Positions 47,387 through 59,870 of a stretch of DNA of 64,000 nucleotides are shown piece by piece; position 1 is the first letter of the stretch; every line of letters starts with the position of its first letter. A program made the translations under genes and the position numbers. Origin of the DNA: Deroplatys truncata (Eukaryota; Arthropoda; Insecta; Mantodea; Mantidae); the NCBI GenBank assembly GCA_030765065.1, contig CM060978.1:111767692-111831691 (forward strand), read 5' to 3'. The notes under the pieces were generated by a model. That model was not told the DNA's origin. It made no database searches and was given only the letters and a program-made list of their open reading frames with translations.

Positions 47387-47505
47387 ATATATGTATATAT
47401 ATACACACGAGTTAACATCATTGCCAATAGGCAAATGTTCCCAAAGTAAAAGGCTGCCGATATGGCTACTGCCGCTAAAGGCGGGGTATAAATGGAATAA
47501 AAAAA
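47197..47505 (+). mobile_element. tRNA-derived SINE, family 2 (copy c)
   Basis: The head GCCCCCGTAGCTCAGTTAG (A-box) and ATCCCGGGTTCGATGG (B-box) is tRNA-like, but the acceptor ends do not pair, so it is not a tRNA gene. The core GAGTCTCGAAGTATGAGCG (about 47299) and tail GCTAAAGGCGGGGTATAAAT (47474-47493) match the family. An AT microsatellite has expanded between core and tail. Confidence 0.65.
47339..47402 (+). repeat. (AT)n microsatellite
   Basis: About twenty AT units, then GTGTGT and more AT, within the family 2 SINE. Confidence 0.95.
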
Positions 47506-47689
47506 TGACTTGGTTGTACGCACGACCGGAACAAAAATAAAACTGTACTCATATTGTCAAGATTTTGTTACTGATGAACCCCGGCGGAGAAAAGAAAAAT
47601 GGCTTAAGTTGCTTTATAAATGCCACATGAGAGTTCAACCAGGAAAATATTGAGACGTAATAAAAATGGCCAATAATGCAGACGAATTT

Positions 47690-48115
47690 ACTGGATTTAA
47701 ACGTTATATTTCAATGGGATCCGATTTTTTGTGAAGCAAGGTTTTGTCTCTAAGTTTAGCAGTTATATAAAATTATACAAAACTCATTAAGAATAAAGAG
47801 GGTTTCACAGGCTATTCACAGAACATTCTTCATTTTAATAATCATACACATGTCTTAAACTTATGCTATTGCAATTAAAATTTTATTTGAAAACAAGAAG
47901 TGAAAAATAGCGAAACTTTTTACATATGAAGTATATACCTCTCTGTAGTACACTTTAAAATTATAAGCCTAAATACCAAGTGTGGTATTTACGACTTCTT
48001 TTTTCAGTTATACTGTTTAAGGAGCCACTAAACTTGTATTTCCAGCCACATCTCGATAACGAGTTTTCGGGTGGAAGACAAAATATCTTCTTCCTACTGT
48101 AAATAGGTGGTGGGA
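47690..48115 (+). mobile_element. family M repeat, copy K (partial, diverged)
   Basis: Plus orientation. It has GGATCCGATTTTTTGTGAAG (the GATCTACATTTTTTGTGCAG landmark), GGCTATTCACAGAACATTC, the palindrome TAAATACCAAGTGTGGTATT (47969-47988), and CACATCTCGATAACGAGTTT near the 3' end. Both terminal parts are absent. Confidence 0.55.
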
Positions 48116-48650
48116 AAAGAAAACAATTGCAGCATAAACCAAAATTATGTGTAGCATAGCAGCTAAGAAAAGTGAAAAACAAGTGCTGCCAACTTAAGAA
48201 ACCGAAAAGTACCTGCTACCCAGCCAAAAGCAATTCGATTTCTTGCCCATAAAGCCCGTAAAATAATTTTATATAAAAGCCTGGAATTAAACCTAGAAGT
48301 TTCAACACAAGACATACGAATTAAAGTTGCACTTTATTGCACTGGTGTGATAAACTGTTTAAAATCTAATCACTGGGCAATCGCCTTTGAATTTGCGCAT
48401 GTTTAATAAATTGACTTTAGCTTTTACGTGTCTTAACATGATTAATTTTTCACGGGGTCGCATTATCTTTTCACAATTCAAGTCGCCATCTTCAATTTAT
48501 GCAACGTGTTGTCCAGTAAACCTGTTCTTTATGTTGGTAGCCCTGTATTTTTTTATCTGAATCGTTATTTTTTGTTATCTATGACCTGAATAGTCGATAA
48601 AATGGCGGCAGCTACGAATATGAATGAAATTGAATTGTAGAATAGGATAA
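48116..48650. other. unassigned stretch with a protein-like open frame
   Basis: A frame without ATG runs about 80 codons to a stop at about 48407, with TQPKAIRFLAHKARKIILY and SNHWAIAFEFAHV. It reads like protein, but frames of this length are expected by chance and I recognise no family. Confidence 0.2.
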
Positions 48651-48654
48651 GATA

Positions 48655-49205
48655 GCACTAGGACCGGAGGACCTTTTGTACCTAGGCACTAGGACCGGAG
48701 GTACCCTGACAGGCGCCTTCGGGAAGGAGGGATTAGGTGAGGGGGACACAGAGTGGCCGGACCAGGAGGTACACAGGCAGAGGGCAGGGTCCCTACCATT
48801 TACAGATTTTTAATTCCCCGGGTGCTGGCTAATGCCGTCGGCTCCCTTCGGATGTGGATTACACATCCCCTGCGGGGCTCGAGACCCGGAGACCTCTCGT
48901 AGTCCGGGGTTCGAAGTTTTCCTTAGAGCATCCTTTACCCCTGCCATGCACGCGCCTAGACCTCCCGCCGACACTTGCAACTTTGAAAGAAACCAAGAGT
49001 TGAAGGGTGAAGTGAAATGAGAATGGAGATGAAATGGAGGGGCAGGAAATTCGGGGGACGTAATGATCCTTCCCAGCATTCGCCTGGCGACTCGGGAAAA
49101 CCCCTGAAAATACCCAAAGGTCAGAAAGGTCGGCCACGGAAATCGAACTCGCGACCTCCTGAATGCGGCCCACAGACGTAACCGCCTGGGTCATCCCTCT
49201 CTGTA
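48655..49205 (-). mobile_element. tRNA-derived SINE, family 1 (copy c)
   Basis: The reverse complement has GGGATGACCCAGGCGGTTAC (A-box), GGAGGTCGCGAGTTCGATT (B-box) and body GTTTTCCCGAGTCGCCAGGC, the same order as copies a and b, followed by a GC-rich 3' half. At its 3' end GCACTAGGACCGGAGG occurs twice 31-32 bases apart (about 48654 and 48685). The 89-111-codon frames over it are artefacts. Confidence 0.8.
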
Positions 49206-51107
49206 ATTAAATTGTAAGAGCCGGAGGAAATTCTGGAAGCTGGGGCAACATTGGAATTCAAGGGCAACATTGGAATCGAAAAAAAAAAAATCCATAAAAC
49301 AGTATGGTAGAGCATACAATCATTGGATTGACTGGTGCAAAGTAAGCACTAAAGCGAATCATCAAAACTTCTACATTCTCGCTGCACACAACGCGTCTGT
49401 TCATCTCGCTCTGGGAGCAATTCCTGTTAGTTGCATATGGCCCTGAAATCAAATTTATAGTTTTACAAATAATTTTACAAATTTCAGGACTGGCTAAAAA
49501 ATAGCGTATGCAACACATGTTAAGCGATTTTATTTTGCTCGTAGGATTGCTACACTCGCCTTTAGCCTCGTTTCGAAAATATTCCTATTTGCAAATAAAA
49601 ATCTTGCTTTAACACCTACTACCATGCCTGAGTGTGACAATTGCCTATCCGAGTTCAGAATTGAAAGCCGTATTTTTGCTAAAACGAGGTAAATTGACAA
49701 GTAGCAAGGCACGTTTGGCACTGCTCATCCACATTGCGTACTTTGTCTCACTGTTTTCTAAATACATGCGTTATTTACACTGATTTTTAAAGGTCCCATA
49801 TTAATGATGTACAAAACTATGTACGTAATACACATGTTAAAGGTTCACTATAATTCTCATATGATAATTAGTTTGTGGTAAACATAGGGTTGCAAACACT
49901 GTATCAGATAATACATCATAATCACACAAAATATAAATAACAGAACAATATTTGTTGCATATTATGTCACACCTACGTAATTTAGGTTTCCGTAAATCAC
50001 TGCATAAAAGAAACTCAAGATAGCATTTTTCCTCAGCGTACGTAATCTAACCTTCAAAGCCTTCTAAACCTTATACCAGAAAACGAAACATCGCGACGTT
50101 CAGATGTTTATATTATGGTGTAATGAGTGGCTGGTATGCCTGTCTACGTCTTCAATATAATTCCATTTCAAATATTAATATGAATAATGTAATTAATAAC
50201 ATCGCGTGGAACAAAATATTTTGCGGCATTATCAAGAAATGCACTTTAAAGAAATCAGTCACTCTCTTTGGTAGTTGCGTACATAATTTGCTTTTAAAAA
50301 CAAAAGTTCAAAATGTTTAAATTCAGAGTTACACTGATAATAAAACACAATTATTTTGAGAACTTAATTTATTGAAATTACTAGTTCGACATACATAGCA
50401 GCTAATGAAGGTACACTGCTAAGTTAAATCCTATCACTTGATTTAAAAATTTGAACTATCAATTTCAGATTGTCTTTTGTTAATGCTTTGAATGAATTAT
50501 CCTCGCACCATTTTCGAAATACTGCGAACGCCTATGTTTTCAACGCTAAACTGCAGAACAACGAACACGTTTTAAGAATTATCTTTAAGCACCAAGTATC
50601 ATGCACTTTGCACTTAACCGGTAACAATGCACCCGGACAGGAAAGTGAAGCAAACTAAAAAGAGTTATGTGTTGTGGCGCTAGCACTTCCAAGTCCACGT
50701 GACCGCAGTTGGAGGTAAATTGTGTCTGGAATTTTTGGCAATGTTTTTCCTCCTTGAAACGTCCTGGCTCAAGGTTACCTGGTTAACATTTCGTTTTGCT
50801 CTTAGCGGCTCTTCTAGGAACTTGACTGGGTTCTTCCCTCTCGCTCACGACAGAGAACAGGTCCAGCAACAACAAATGTTTTGCATCCGGGTCTCGTTGC
50901 CCTTGACTTACAGCGCACTCTCCCCTCCATAGGCCCTAGGGCCGATTCGTGCTTCTGCAGCTTCGTGCCATCGCACAAGAAAGCCGCCTTAATTTCAATG
51001 ATGGAACTTTAATTTCGCACATAATCATGCTCGAAAACGTCTGTCCAAGCGAAATGTTTTGCTCCTTCGATCTTGAATCACTGATAGAATGTGCAAGAAG
51101 GCGCACG
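49206..51107. other. gene-free stretch
   Basis: The frames at 49258-49518, 49530-49721, 50123-50320, 50470-50658 and 50699-50932 show no domain. A GC-richer block at 50640-50990 is unassigned; it could be an exon or an old repeat, and I cannot tell which. Confidence 0.4.
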
Positions 51108-51385
51108 ACTGCCCCTGTAGTCGAGTGAGCATGTTCTGCTTCTCAACCTTGAGGTCCTGGCTTCGATTCTTGGCTGGAGTGGTAGACTTTTGCTTTAACA
51201 GAATCGTTCCCTACGTACCATACTTGCAGTTTCTGCAGAATCTGGAAGTATGAGTGTGGGAGTGAATATGCGCGTTTGCTAGTGAAAATCGGTTGAAACC
51301 TGCAGTAAATGAGTTAGTAGTTTCTAAAGTCCAAGTCCCGATATAACCACAGTTAAAGGGGGCTGTACAAATGGAAAGAAAAGGT
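51108..51385 (+). mobile_element. tRNA-derived SINE, family 2 (copy d, best preserved)
   Basis: Head GCCCCTGTAGTCGAGTGAGC (A-box) and GGTCCTGGCTTCGATTCTTG (B-box) at 51111-51180. Central domain TTCTGCAGAATCTGGAAGTA followed by TGAGTGTGGGAGTGAATATG (51232-51271). Tail CCACAGTTAAAGGGGGCTGT then ACAAATGGAA (51348-51377). This copy gives the reference layout for the family. Confidence 0.75.
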
Positions 51386-51475
51386 TCATGTAGTCGCTCC
51401 AACGCTGATCCTGTCCTGGATGACTTTTCACCCTCCAATTACTTTTTCTTATTTATTTGAATGTTTTCGTACGTG

Positions 51476-53025
51476 CAGGGTGTTTAAAAAATAGAGGACA
51501 TAATTTCAGGTATGCATTCCCCACGATAGACAATAAAAAAGGTCCATTACGACATGTGTCCGGAAATGTTTGGTTTTCGAGTTATGGTCTTCAAAATAGC
51601 GATATTCGCCGGAACGTATTTCTTACATATCAGGAGTGTTGCGTATTTCCTCACAATCTGCCACAATTCCATTCTGAAGGGATTGCTTGTCAGGTACCGG
51701 AGACAAATACACTAACATTTTGGCCCCACAAATAGAAATCGACAGGGTTCAAGTCAGGCGAGCGTGGTGGCTAAGCAATTGGGCCACCTCTACCTATCGC
51801 GGTACGATTAAAGTGTGCAGGAGCACCATCATGCAAGAAGTAAACTTGTTGACGAGTGCTCAGTGGAGCGTCTTCAGGTATGGTGTTTTCCAGGAAGTTT
51901 GTTGTGTATGCCTGTCCCGTAAGTCTGTTTACAAGTACATTCCAACTAACCGTTCACCAATGAGAGTGAACCGCACTTGGTGATGCGATGGAACAATTGC
52001 ATGTGGGTTTTCATATGCCCATACATGCTGATTGAGGAAATTTGTAATGCCATCTCATGTGAACTGTGCTTTATCTGTAAATAATACTAAGACAGGAGAA
52101 GTTCAGATTTGTAGCACACTGCTGCACGAACCACTGGCAGAACATCAATCGAGCGGGGTAATCTGCTGATGACAGGGCCTGTACACGTTACAAATGATAA
52201 GGATACAACAGCTCTCGCAACAGTCTCCAGACAATCGTATTTACCTGCAACGCTAACTTTCGTGTACTGATAGGAGGAGTCGTGTGCACAGAATCAAGAA
52301 TCCCCTCCTCTATACCTGGAATTTTAGATCCTGATCGTCCCCTCCCCAAACCAGCAGATGTAAACTTCCCAAGAGCGTACAGACGGCGATGAAGACGTTC
52401 AAATATCTTTCGATCTGGACTCCCTTTCTTGGTACAAACGACGAGCCAGCGCAACATTGCCGTCTGCCTTGCCGTACATGAAGTGTATTTCTGCCAGCTC
52501 TTGATTTGAGTGCATGTCGCTCAGTCGAACGCCAAACACAATACTTCGCCTTGAAATGAAGTGTCAGTATGTCTTGTTAATATCAGCATATTGTTTTCTA
52601 ATAACCTATAAACTGTGGATTTGTTAGAACGATGGCACCAGGGAATTACTGTATAAATTCGAGGCTGACAGTCCACATGCGACTTCGCTCGAGCAAAACA
52701 CAAACACGCCGTGATAACTACACACAGTAAATACAATCAACAGAACACTTTGATATAGTTATTCCCAGTATACACCGTGCCAAACAACGGCTGAACAGCA
52801 AACGAGCCTTCCACAGGCGCTAGCGCTAGAGCTAGAGTACCAAAGAGCTAAGTCATTCTACCCGATACCTGCTACGACTCAGAACCGGTGGCCACCAGCT
52901 GAGTCATTAAAGATTATCCCAGTATTTTGAAAAGGGCTAATGCTACCTTATTCCACATAAACGTTATATTATAATGAGCCCTAAAAGTTTCCTGTTGCAA
53001 GCCTTCCTCTATTTTTCCCCCCCAG
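51476..53025 (-). mobile_element. mariner-superfamily transposon, dead, near full length
   Basis: The left edge GTGTTTAAAAAATAGAGGAC and right-side CCTCTATTTTT (about 53010) are inverse, giving degraded TIRs of the CAGGGTGTTTAAAAAATGG type. The minus strand codes for an N-terminal HTH part, SPDRKIFERLHRRLYALGKF then ISTRKLALQ...TIVWRLLREL...LYPYHL (52188-52457), and near the C-terminus GRGGPIA, a stop, then PPRSPDLNPVDFYLWG (about 51715-51785), which carries the third catalytic residue in the SPDLNPxDFxLWG block. Stops throughout. It is a different lineage from the mariners at 14.4, 45.7 and 57.7 kb. Confidence 0.8.
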
Positions 53026-53071
53026 TTACACAAAATTGTTTGAGAATTAAGAATGGTATATACAGAAAATA

Positions 53072-54660
53072 ATCTGATATGACACGTTTACATGATTTTT
53101 CTCTGCCTTCTATCGTTTATTAGTGACTATACAATCTGTTGTTACTCAAGCTTATTTTTTTATCTACTTCATTTAAACCTTTGCAGAAACAGCTACATTA
53201 CACATTTCGTTATAGATACAAAGGGAAGAGCGATAGTCAAATGTTTAAGAACTGGATGCTATATGCTGACCTTAAAATTCCACACTGTTTCCATGCAATC
53301 GCGAAAAACAACAGAATGCTGACAGGATTTTAAGAGAATGATCAAGAAATGAACAATTCGAACATTTAATATCGGATATCCTAGAAATGGCTAATTGTCA
53401 CAAAAAAACAACAAAAAAAGCAAACACAAAAAAACACAAAAACACACATTTGAAATAAATTGCGCTTTAAAGAGATCTACATGTTTGGTGTAGTACGTTT
53501 TCGTCTGTCGCTTTACTTTTACCAGTTATACAAGATTATACATTTCTTCCAAATGAATTGACTTCACAGGATATTCCCAGAAAATGCAAGATATACATTT
53601 TATTTGTCATGTAAATATCTTTAATATATGGCATTTTAATCAAAATCGTTAAAGCCATTTTTTAGAAAATAAAAATTTTCGAAAAATATTACATGTAAAG
53701 GGTGCCCTGGGGTGGGGAATTTTCTTGAAAAGCTTCCTGCCGCATCTTTGGGAGGTGTTAAACCTAAATACCAAGTTTGGTATTTATCCGACTTTTCGTT
53801 TTAGAGTTATGCTGTGCACAAACACAGACCTTTTCTAAAAATCTGATGTGATACATTCACATGACTTTCTCTACCCTCTAACTTTATTAGTGGGTATACA
53901 AACTAGTCTTACTAAAGCTTATTTTTCTTTCTACCACATTTTAATCCAAATAAAACTTTGCAGAAATAGCTACATTACACATTTCGTTATAGATACAAAG
54001 AGAGCAACGATTGTTAAATGTTTAAGAACTGGACGCTATATCCTGACCTTAAAATTTCATACTGTTTCTATGCAATCACGAGGAACTGAAAAAACGATGG
54101 AACTTTAAAATAATGACAAGTATTGAACAATTCAAACCTTTAATAAGGGATATCTCTGAAACGGCTCATGCCACCAAAAACAAAAAGCTTATTTTAAATA
54201 AATTGTGTGTTTTAAAGAGATCTACATTTTTGAATGGTGCTTTTTCGTCTATCGCTTAGCGTTTATAAGATATACACGATTATATAAAATTCCTTCTGAA
54301 TGAAGAAGACTTCCTTGAAGATCTTCATGCCGCATCCTGGAAGATACTAAATTCAAATGCCAAGTTTGGTATTTATCCGACTTTTATCTTTGAGTTATGT
54401 TGTTTATAGACAGACACAGACAGACACATAAACAGACATGTTTCCAAAAATGCTTTGAATTCAGGGCACCTCAAAACATTTATTTCCGGTGAAATCTCGG
54501 TATCGAAACTTTTGGGTGGAATGCAATGCTTCCCCTACTTACTATATGTGGTAGAGAAAGCAAGAACGATTTTTTGTTCAGGGGCCTCAAAGCATGTATT
54601 TCAGGTAAAATCTCGACATCGAATTGACAGAACTTCAATGCTTTATCGATGACTACACTA
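53072..54660 (+). mobile_element. family M repeat, copy D1, split by D2
   Basis: Starts AATCTGATATGACACGTTTA and runs to the TTTTCTAAAAA tract at 53840. Copy D2 intervenes, and D1 resumes with TTTTTTGTTCAGGGGCCTCA (about 54568) and ATCTCGACATCGAATTGACA. The two halves join in the order seen in uninterrupted copies (CTAAAAATGCTTTTTTGGATTCAGG region), which shows a self-insertion. Confidence 0.7.
53841..54563 (+). mobile_element. family M repeat, copy D2 (inserted in D1)
   Basis: Complete by its ends, ATCTGATGTGATACATTCAC to TGTGGTAGAGAAAGCAAG. Somewhat shortened inside (the segment between GACTTCCTTGAAGATC and earlier landmarks is deleted). Confidence 0.75.
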
Positions 54661-54739
54661 TAGGTTTCTGTTATCAGACATTGTTTGTATTAATAGGGTC
54701 GCTGAAATCTTATTTCTCTATCCGAAATATGATCTTGGG

Positions 54740-55382
54740 TGTGCTTATAAAAATGTGTTGCATTCACATAGATTTCTTTACTCAGTCGTCTACAAACTAC
54801 TCTTCCAAAAGCTTATTCTTCTACATATTAATCGAGATAAACTATTATACATTTACACATTGCGTTGTATGTATAAGAAGGATAGAATACGCTTAAGCGA
54901 GATTCAGATTTTTAAAAAGCGGATCGCTATGTGGTGGCTTTAAAATCCCATGCTCTTTGCACGACTAAGAGGAAAGTGACTAACAGCGGCTTTCCCTTGA
55001 AAAACGTATTAAGTATTTGAAAATTCTAACCAATAACAAAGATTACCTCGGAAGTGTTTAACACCACAACATTTTTTATTTGCCATACATTGTGTGCTTT
55101 AACAAGATGTAAAACTTGTGCAGTAATATTTTACCCATACAAAAGCTATTCAGAATAAAGCAGACGTTACAGGCTATTCGCAGAATAGCAATGTCAGGAA
55201 AATATCTTGAACATATGATATTTTAATAAAATCGTTAGAACTATTTTTGAGAAAGTCAAACATAACGAAAACTTTTCCATATTAAGGATAGTTTGGAAGG
55301 GAGGATTTTCCTGAAAATCCTCGTGTCACATCCTTGGAAGAACACTGAACTTAAATAACAAACTTTGCTTATAACAAACTTA

Positions 55383-55437
<55 letters not shown>

Positions 55438-55556
55438 AAACCATTTCTATTTTTTTTATTCAGGGGTCTCAAAATGTATTTTGGTGAAATCTCGATATCG
55501 ACTTTGAGTGAAGTGCAATGGCTTCTCCTCCTACTAGGTATGTGGCAGAGAAAGCA
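54740..55556 (+). mobile_element. family M repeat, copy D3
   Basis: Third copy in the same orientation. It starts near ATGTGTTGCATTCACATAG, passes TATTAATCGAGATAAAC and GATATTTTAATAAAATCG, has a CT/CA microsatellite at the usual dinucleotide position, and ends GTATGTGGCAGAGAAAGC. Confidence 0.7.
55386..55438 (+). repeat. (CT)n(CA)n microsatellite
   Basis: About eighteen CT units followed by about eight CA units, inside family M copy D3. Confidence 0.95.
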
Positions 55557-57729
55557 TTAGCTCCCATCATATCACTAGTGCCGATTTCTCCCTCATAGTT
55601 ATATGATGAAGTTATCTCCATCTGAAACATTGCATGCAATAATGCGAAGTCTGGTTACGCTAAGTGAAAAAAGCACCCACAACACATACTGACTTCTTAG
55701 ATTCGGTCATAAAGCGAATTCATTTCGTGACATTTACACAAGCGTTCTGGCAGATGCAGAAAGGCCAAAAAGTAAAATTTACGTTACAGTCCTTAATCTA
55801 CCTGAAAACGTTCTGATAAACAAATAAATAAAGAAAGAAAGAAAACCACACCTCGTGGATGGGTGTTGATACAGCAATAATCTGAGATTATAACTTGTCG
55901 ACAAGGTCGGTCCTTGAATCGATAATTAAGGCAAGTGTCTATGAGTTGTTGGATATCTGCAAAAACTCCTCCTGTAGAGTCCTCTCTTTTCACTTTTTCA
56001 CTGATATGTGCTACTCTTCACTATAAACTAGGACCTCTGACTCCTAAAAGGAACACTGGTATGTATACCTAGTACTTAACTGGAACCAAGAAAGGAGGGG
56101 GGAGAACCACACATACATCCAAGTATACCACGTTGTAGATATAGGTTCACTATAAACAAAACCTCGGGATAGGTGCCAAGAATGCCACAATCTACCCAGG
56201 TTATCTGCAAAGAAAATTAAGAGAACACAATTCGGAGGGTATGTAATATCCACAGCTCTGCAAAATATAGAACAACTAAAAGTTATAACACGCTAAATTT
56301 GGCCTTAAAGCTAAATAATTACTCCCAACGGAAAATGTGTGAAGCCCCCTCGTTTCAACCAAGAGAGGCTAAAGTGGACAGGAGTCGAGGTTCCCGTAAT
56401 GGCTGGACTCTTTCAGTAGGAATTAATTTCACACGACTTCGTTTGGGGACCAAAATCGGTTCCTTAATTTTCTTTATACTCTAGCAAGTTGACTACATTA
56501 CGCGAACTCGTTAAATCCTTACTGACGCCTATTCTGACCTCTGGAACTAAGTAAATTTTTTTAAGCTGTCACTACAAAGGATACTGGATATAAAGAACGC
56601 AAATGTCTCTGCAGATATCAAAGGCACATCGGTATCAACCCCTAATGTTTATTATTGAATGAATCTGTCGAAAAACCCTACCTTGCAGTTGAATGAAAGA
56701 TCCCCAGGATTACTTAGGCTAGCATTTCTAAAACAGGAGAACGATTTCAACATATGACATTGCAGTACTGAATGTGCCTCCGCAGCGGGTTCCGATAGAG
56801 TGCCGAAAGAGCCATGGTACGAATTTCATATTCAGGCCCTTTTACATCCATTAAAGGCGATAACTTGTGTTAAATCTGATAAGTCAGGACGCGTTGTTCA
56901 TCGAGAGCTTTCCATCTTTGTTATATGATTTCTCTCCGTATATTTTCCTTTTTCCTTTATTTTAATACCATAGTACTTCATTAATATTTTAAATATTTGG
57001 TTGTTTCCCTGTACCTTAATTCCTTGTTTTATTGCACCTTGTATTACCAGAAATAGATACGAATTTCCATCCATTCTCTCCTTTGCAGCCACGTTTGTGT
57101 TGCACATTCATAGTATGGAACTGCCATAACAGATGGTGCAAGATAAAACCATTAGCAGGTTTTATAACGTTGCTAAACCAAGAAAAGTTTCTTGCGAGTT
57201 TAATACCTATAAATCTCTCGAGAAAACCCCTTTTGGAAAACGTTTTTGACTTCTGTTTTTATCTATCGATTTCAAAAAATCAAAATATGGCAAATTTAAA
57301 CCTCAACGTAACACCAACGAACGGCCAACAACCTGATAAGCTTCCATTTTGATGGACGCAGGCTCTGCGTGATTCTTGAACATTTGGCAACTCCTGACAC
57401 ATGGCACAATGTAGTTCTGTTTAAACCAGAGGAATTTTATTATGCCTTTTGAAGGCACACACTTCACATACAATTCGTCTGCACTATCTTCTAAGCAGGA
57501 CATTGCAAGTATGTCAAGAATGACATCTATCTGGTTTAAGCTAATTTCTTTAATCTTCCTGCTTTAGAGATAGGCCGTGAACTTTGATTATCAGTACTTT
57601 TTCGTCTGAAGATCATCTGTTAATAAGTAATCTGACTGAATAACTCTGATCTATACCGGAGGGTTTAAAGATCAAATCTGTGGACACACCATCCATGTCA
57701 CCTTGCTCAACTTAGTGCTAAATATGATC
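55557..57729. other. gene-free stretch
   Basis: The frames at 55793-55993, 56044-56253, 56299-56484, 56898-57107, 57032-57352 and 57303-57503 show no recognised domain or repeat landmark. Confidence 0.45.
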
Positions 57730-59009
57730 TACGAGGGCGAGTCAAAACTTGTCTACACGTTTCATTCTACCGACACTTTACGAGTACACATAGGTAAGAG
57801 TTCAACATATACATTATTTTTCTACATAACTTCCCCCCCCCCGTCCAAATCATTTACTCCAGACGTATCCAAACTTGCGTATTCTTTCCAATTTCCTGTT
57901 CGTCGCGAAGCCACTTTTGCACTGCGTCTTGCACGGCTAAGTTTGTGAAAAATCGACGACCGCGCAAAGCTCCTTGAACGATCAAAACATATGAAAGTCG
58001 AAGGGAACCAGACTACCACTGCCTCATAACTAACTTGATGGCTAGAAAGGTGCGATTAGCCTAGCGCAGGTGGCCGGGCGTTATCATGCAACAACACCTG
58101 CAGCAATAAACCTCGGTGTTTGTTGGTAATTTCTGGCATTAGCTTCTTCTTCATCGTAACTCGCGAGTACCCTTTTCCAATTGTCCAGCATATACCCTTT
58201 CGTGTCCCACAAAGCTATTAGCATTTACCGTTTCCGCCGCTGTACAGTCCTGAATTTTTTCTGCAATGGATATTCCGGATTTTTGCACTCGATGTTCTGG
58301 CATTTCGATTATGGCTCACAGTAATCAACCCAGGTTTCATTATTGGCGACTATTCTGCTCAAAAATGTGTCGGTTTCCAAGCTGAAGCGATCAAGTAAGC
58401 GTTGATAGATTTCAAACACGTTTGAGACAGTGTTCTGAGGTATGCTGTTTTAGTGTCTGCACAGACTATAAGAAAGCCAAGCTCGTCATGGATGATTAGA
58501 TGAGGAGAACCATGACGGATGTTAGAAGAGGACACTACATCCATCCATGGTAATGCAGCTATCCGCCAGAACCATCTCTCGACGTTGCTAAGTCGTGTCG
58601 TCCCTGGTGGAGTTGAACGGACGTCCTGCTCTCACTTTGTGCGTCACACTCTCCAGCCTGTTTTAAACATCTTGAGCCGAAAAAACAAACAAAAACAAAC
58701 TACAAACAAAACAAAAAATTACGAGATAAAGCATGGTACCCGTATTGTAAAATAGTTTACGACAGATTTCACCTCTGTTTACACCCTCTGACCACAGAGA
58801 TCGGATTCACTGTTCGTTGTTCCTTCTCGGTTGAAATTGCAAGCAGAGTGGACATGTTCACACCGTAATAGCCCGGGGCAAATTACTCGAGCAACATCAA
58901 ATTCAGAGCCACAATCGTACCGACTCTCAGCACGCATGCGCAGAAAGCAGTATGACAACCTTAAAGGTATGTTATAGCACAAGTGTAGTACATTCTACTC
59001 GCCCTCGTA
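57730..59009 (-). mobile_element. mariner transposon, full length, dead
   Basis: TIRs TACGAGGGCGAGT (57730-57742) and ACTCGCCCTCGTA (58997-59009) are perfect inverses, including the TA duplication expected for mariner. About 1.28 kb long, which is normal for the family. The minus-strand transposase is readable across stops: near 58340 the first catalytic block reads IVANNETWVDYCEP (Asp of the usual D-E-T-W replaced by Asn), and near the C-terminus VPFDFHMF is followed by SFKELC (the P-x-D-(Y/F)-H-x-F block with the third Asp). The N-terminal region near 58640 (RPFN/ERTSTPP type) is heavily broken. Confidence 0.85.
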
Positions 59010-59454
59010 TTTACAGAACCACCATTGTAAAGGATAATGACGGCCTTGGGATTATCTTATTTACCAATAATATGAGACCCTCACGTCATGTAAATATCCG
59101 TTTAAATTCCATTCCCAACATAATCCACTTAAAATTTCTTCAGTTAACAGCACCGTTCCACTCATGTCTTCTCTGATAAGAGAAAGAGAGGGAGCGAGAG
59201 ATTGCAGTTCGCACTTATACTCTACATTTTATGTAAAGTCAAGAGACGTGGTAAAATTGTTAAACGAAATATTGTTATTTACCGCAGTATGTAGCACATT
59301 AGAAACAAATGCCGTCGTAACTAAACTCAAGTGTTTAAAAAAAACACATCAACTTTTGACTATTTTTATAATATGAACGAAGCAAAACTGAAATACAATT
59401 TTATTATGTGGGTGATATATAGAGCAATGATTAAACATTTGTTTGTTTTTTATT

Positions 59455-59835
59455 TTACTTTCTCTATATCTATATTGCAGATCAAGTATTCCATCCAACA
59501 CGAAAATACACCTTTTGAAATCCTGGAACTCTAAGAAATCATTTTTTAGAAAAAGCTCCCCGTATGTGGGGGCACCGTAGCTCAAAAACAAAAAATTCAA
59601 TAAATACTAATAAATCCACCCCAAACTACCCTTTAAAAGGACAACGTTTTGCTCATTCTCTATTTTCCAAAAAAAAGGGCTATTTTTAATTTAAGTTATG
59701 TTTAAAATATTTGCATGACTAATACAGTGCATATCTCGAATTTTCTCTGAACAGTCTTTACAGTTCTCTTCAGTTTTAATTAATTTTGTATAACTGTATC
59801 TATATAACTGGTAACCCGTAAGGGCTAGCCAGTTT
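59455..59835 (-). mobile_element. family M repeat, copy I (truncated)
   Basis: Minus orientation. It starts TTTTACTTTCTCTATATC, includes GCATATCTCGAATTTTCTCT and ends in the GGTAACCCGTAAGGGCTAG segment, so the distal third is missing. The palindrome region is deleted. Confidence 0.65.
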
Positions 59836-59870
59836 CGAAATGTCCCATATCCTAGGTTTCAATTTTAAGT

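Noticed and set aside
48190..48407. open frame of about 73-80 codons ending FAHV
   Set aside because: Looks coding by eye but lacks ATG and family match; frames of this size are expected many times by chance here.
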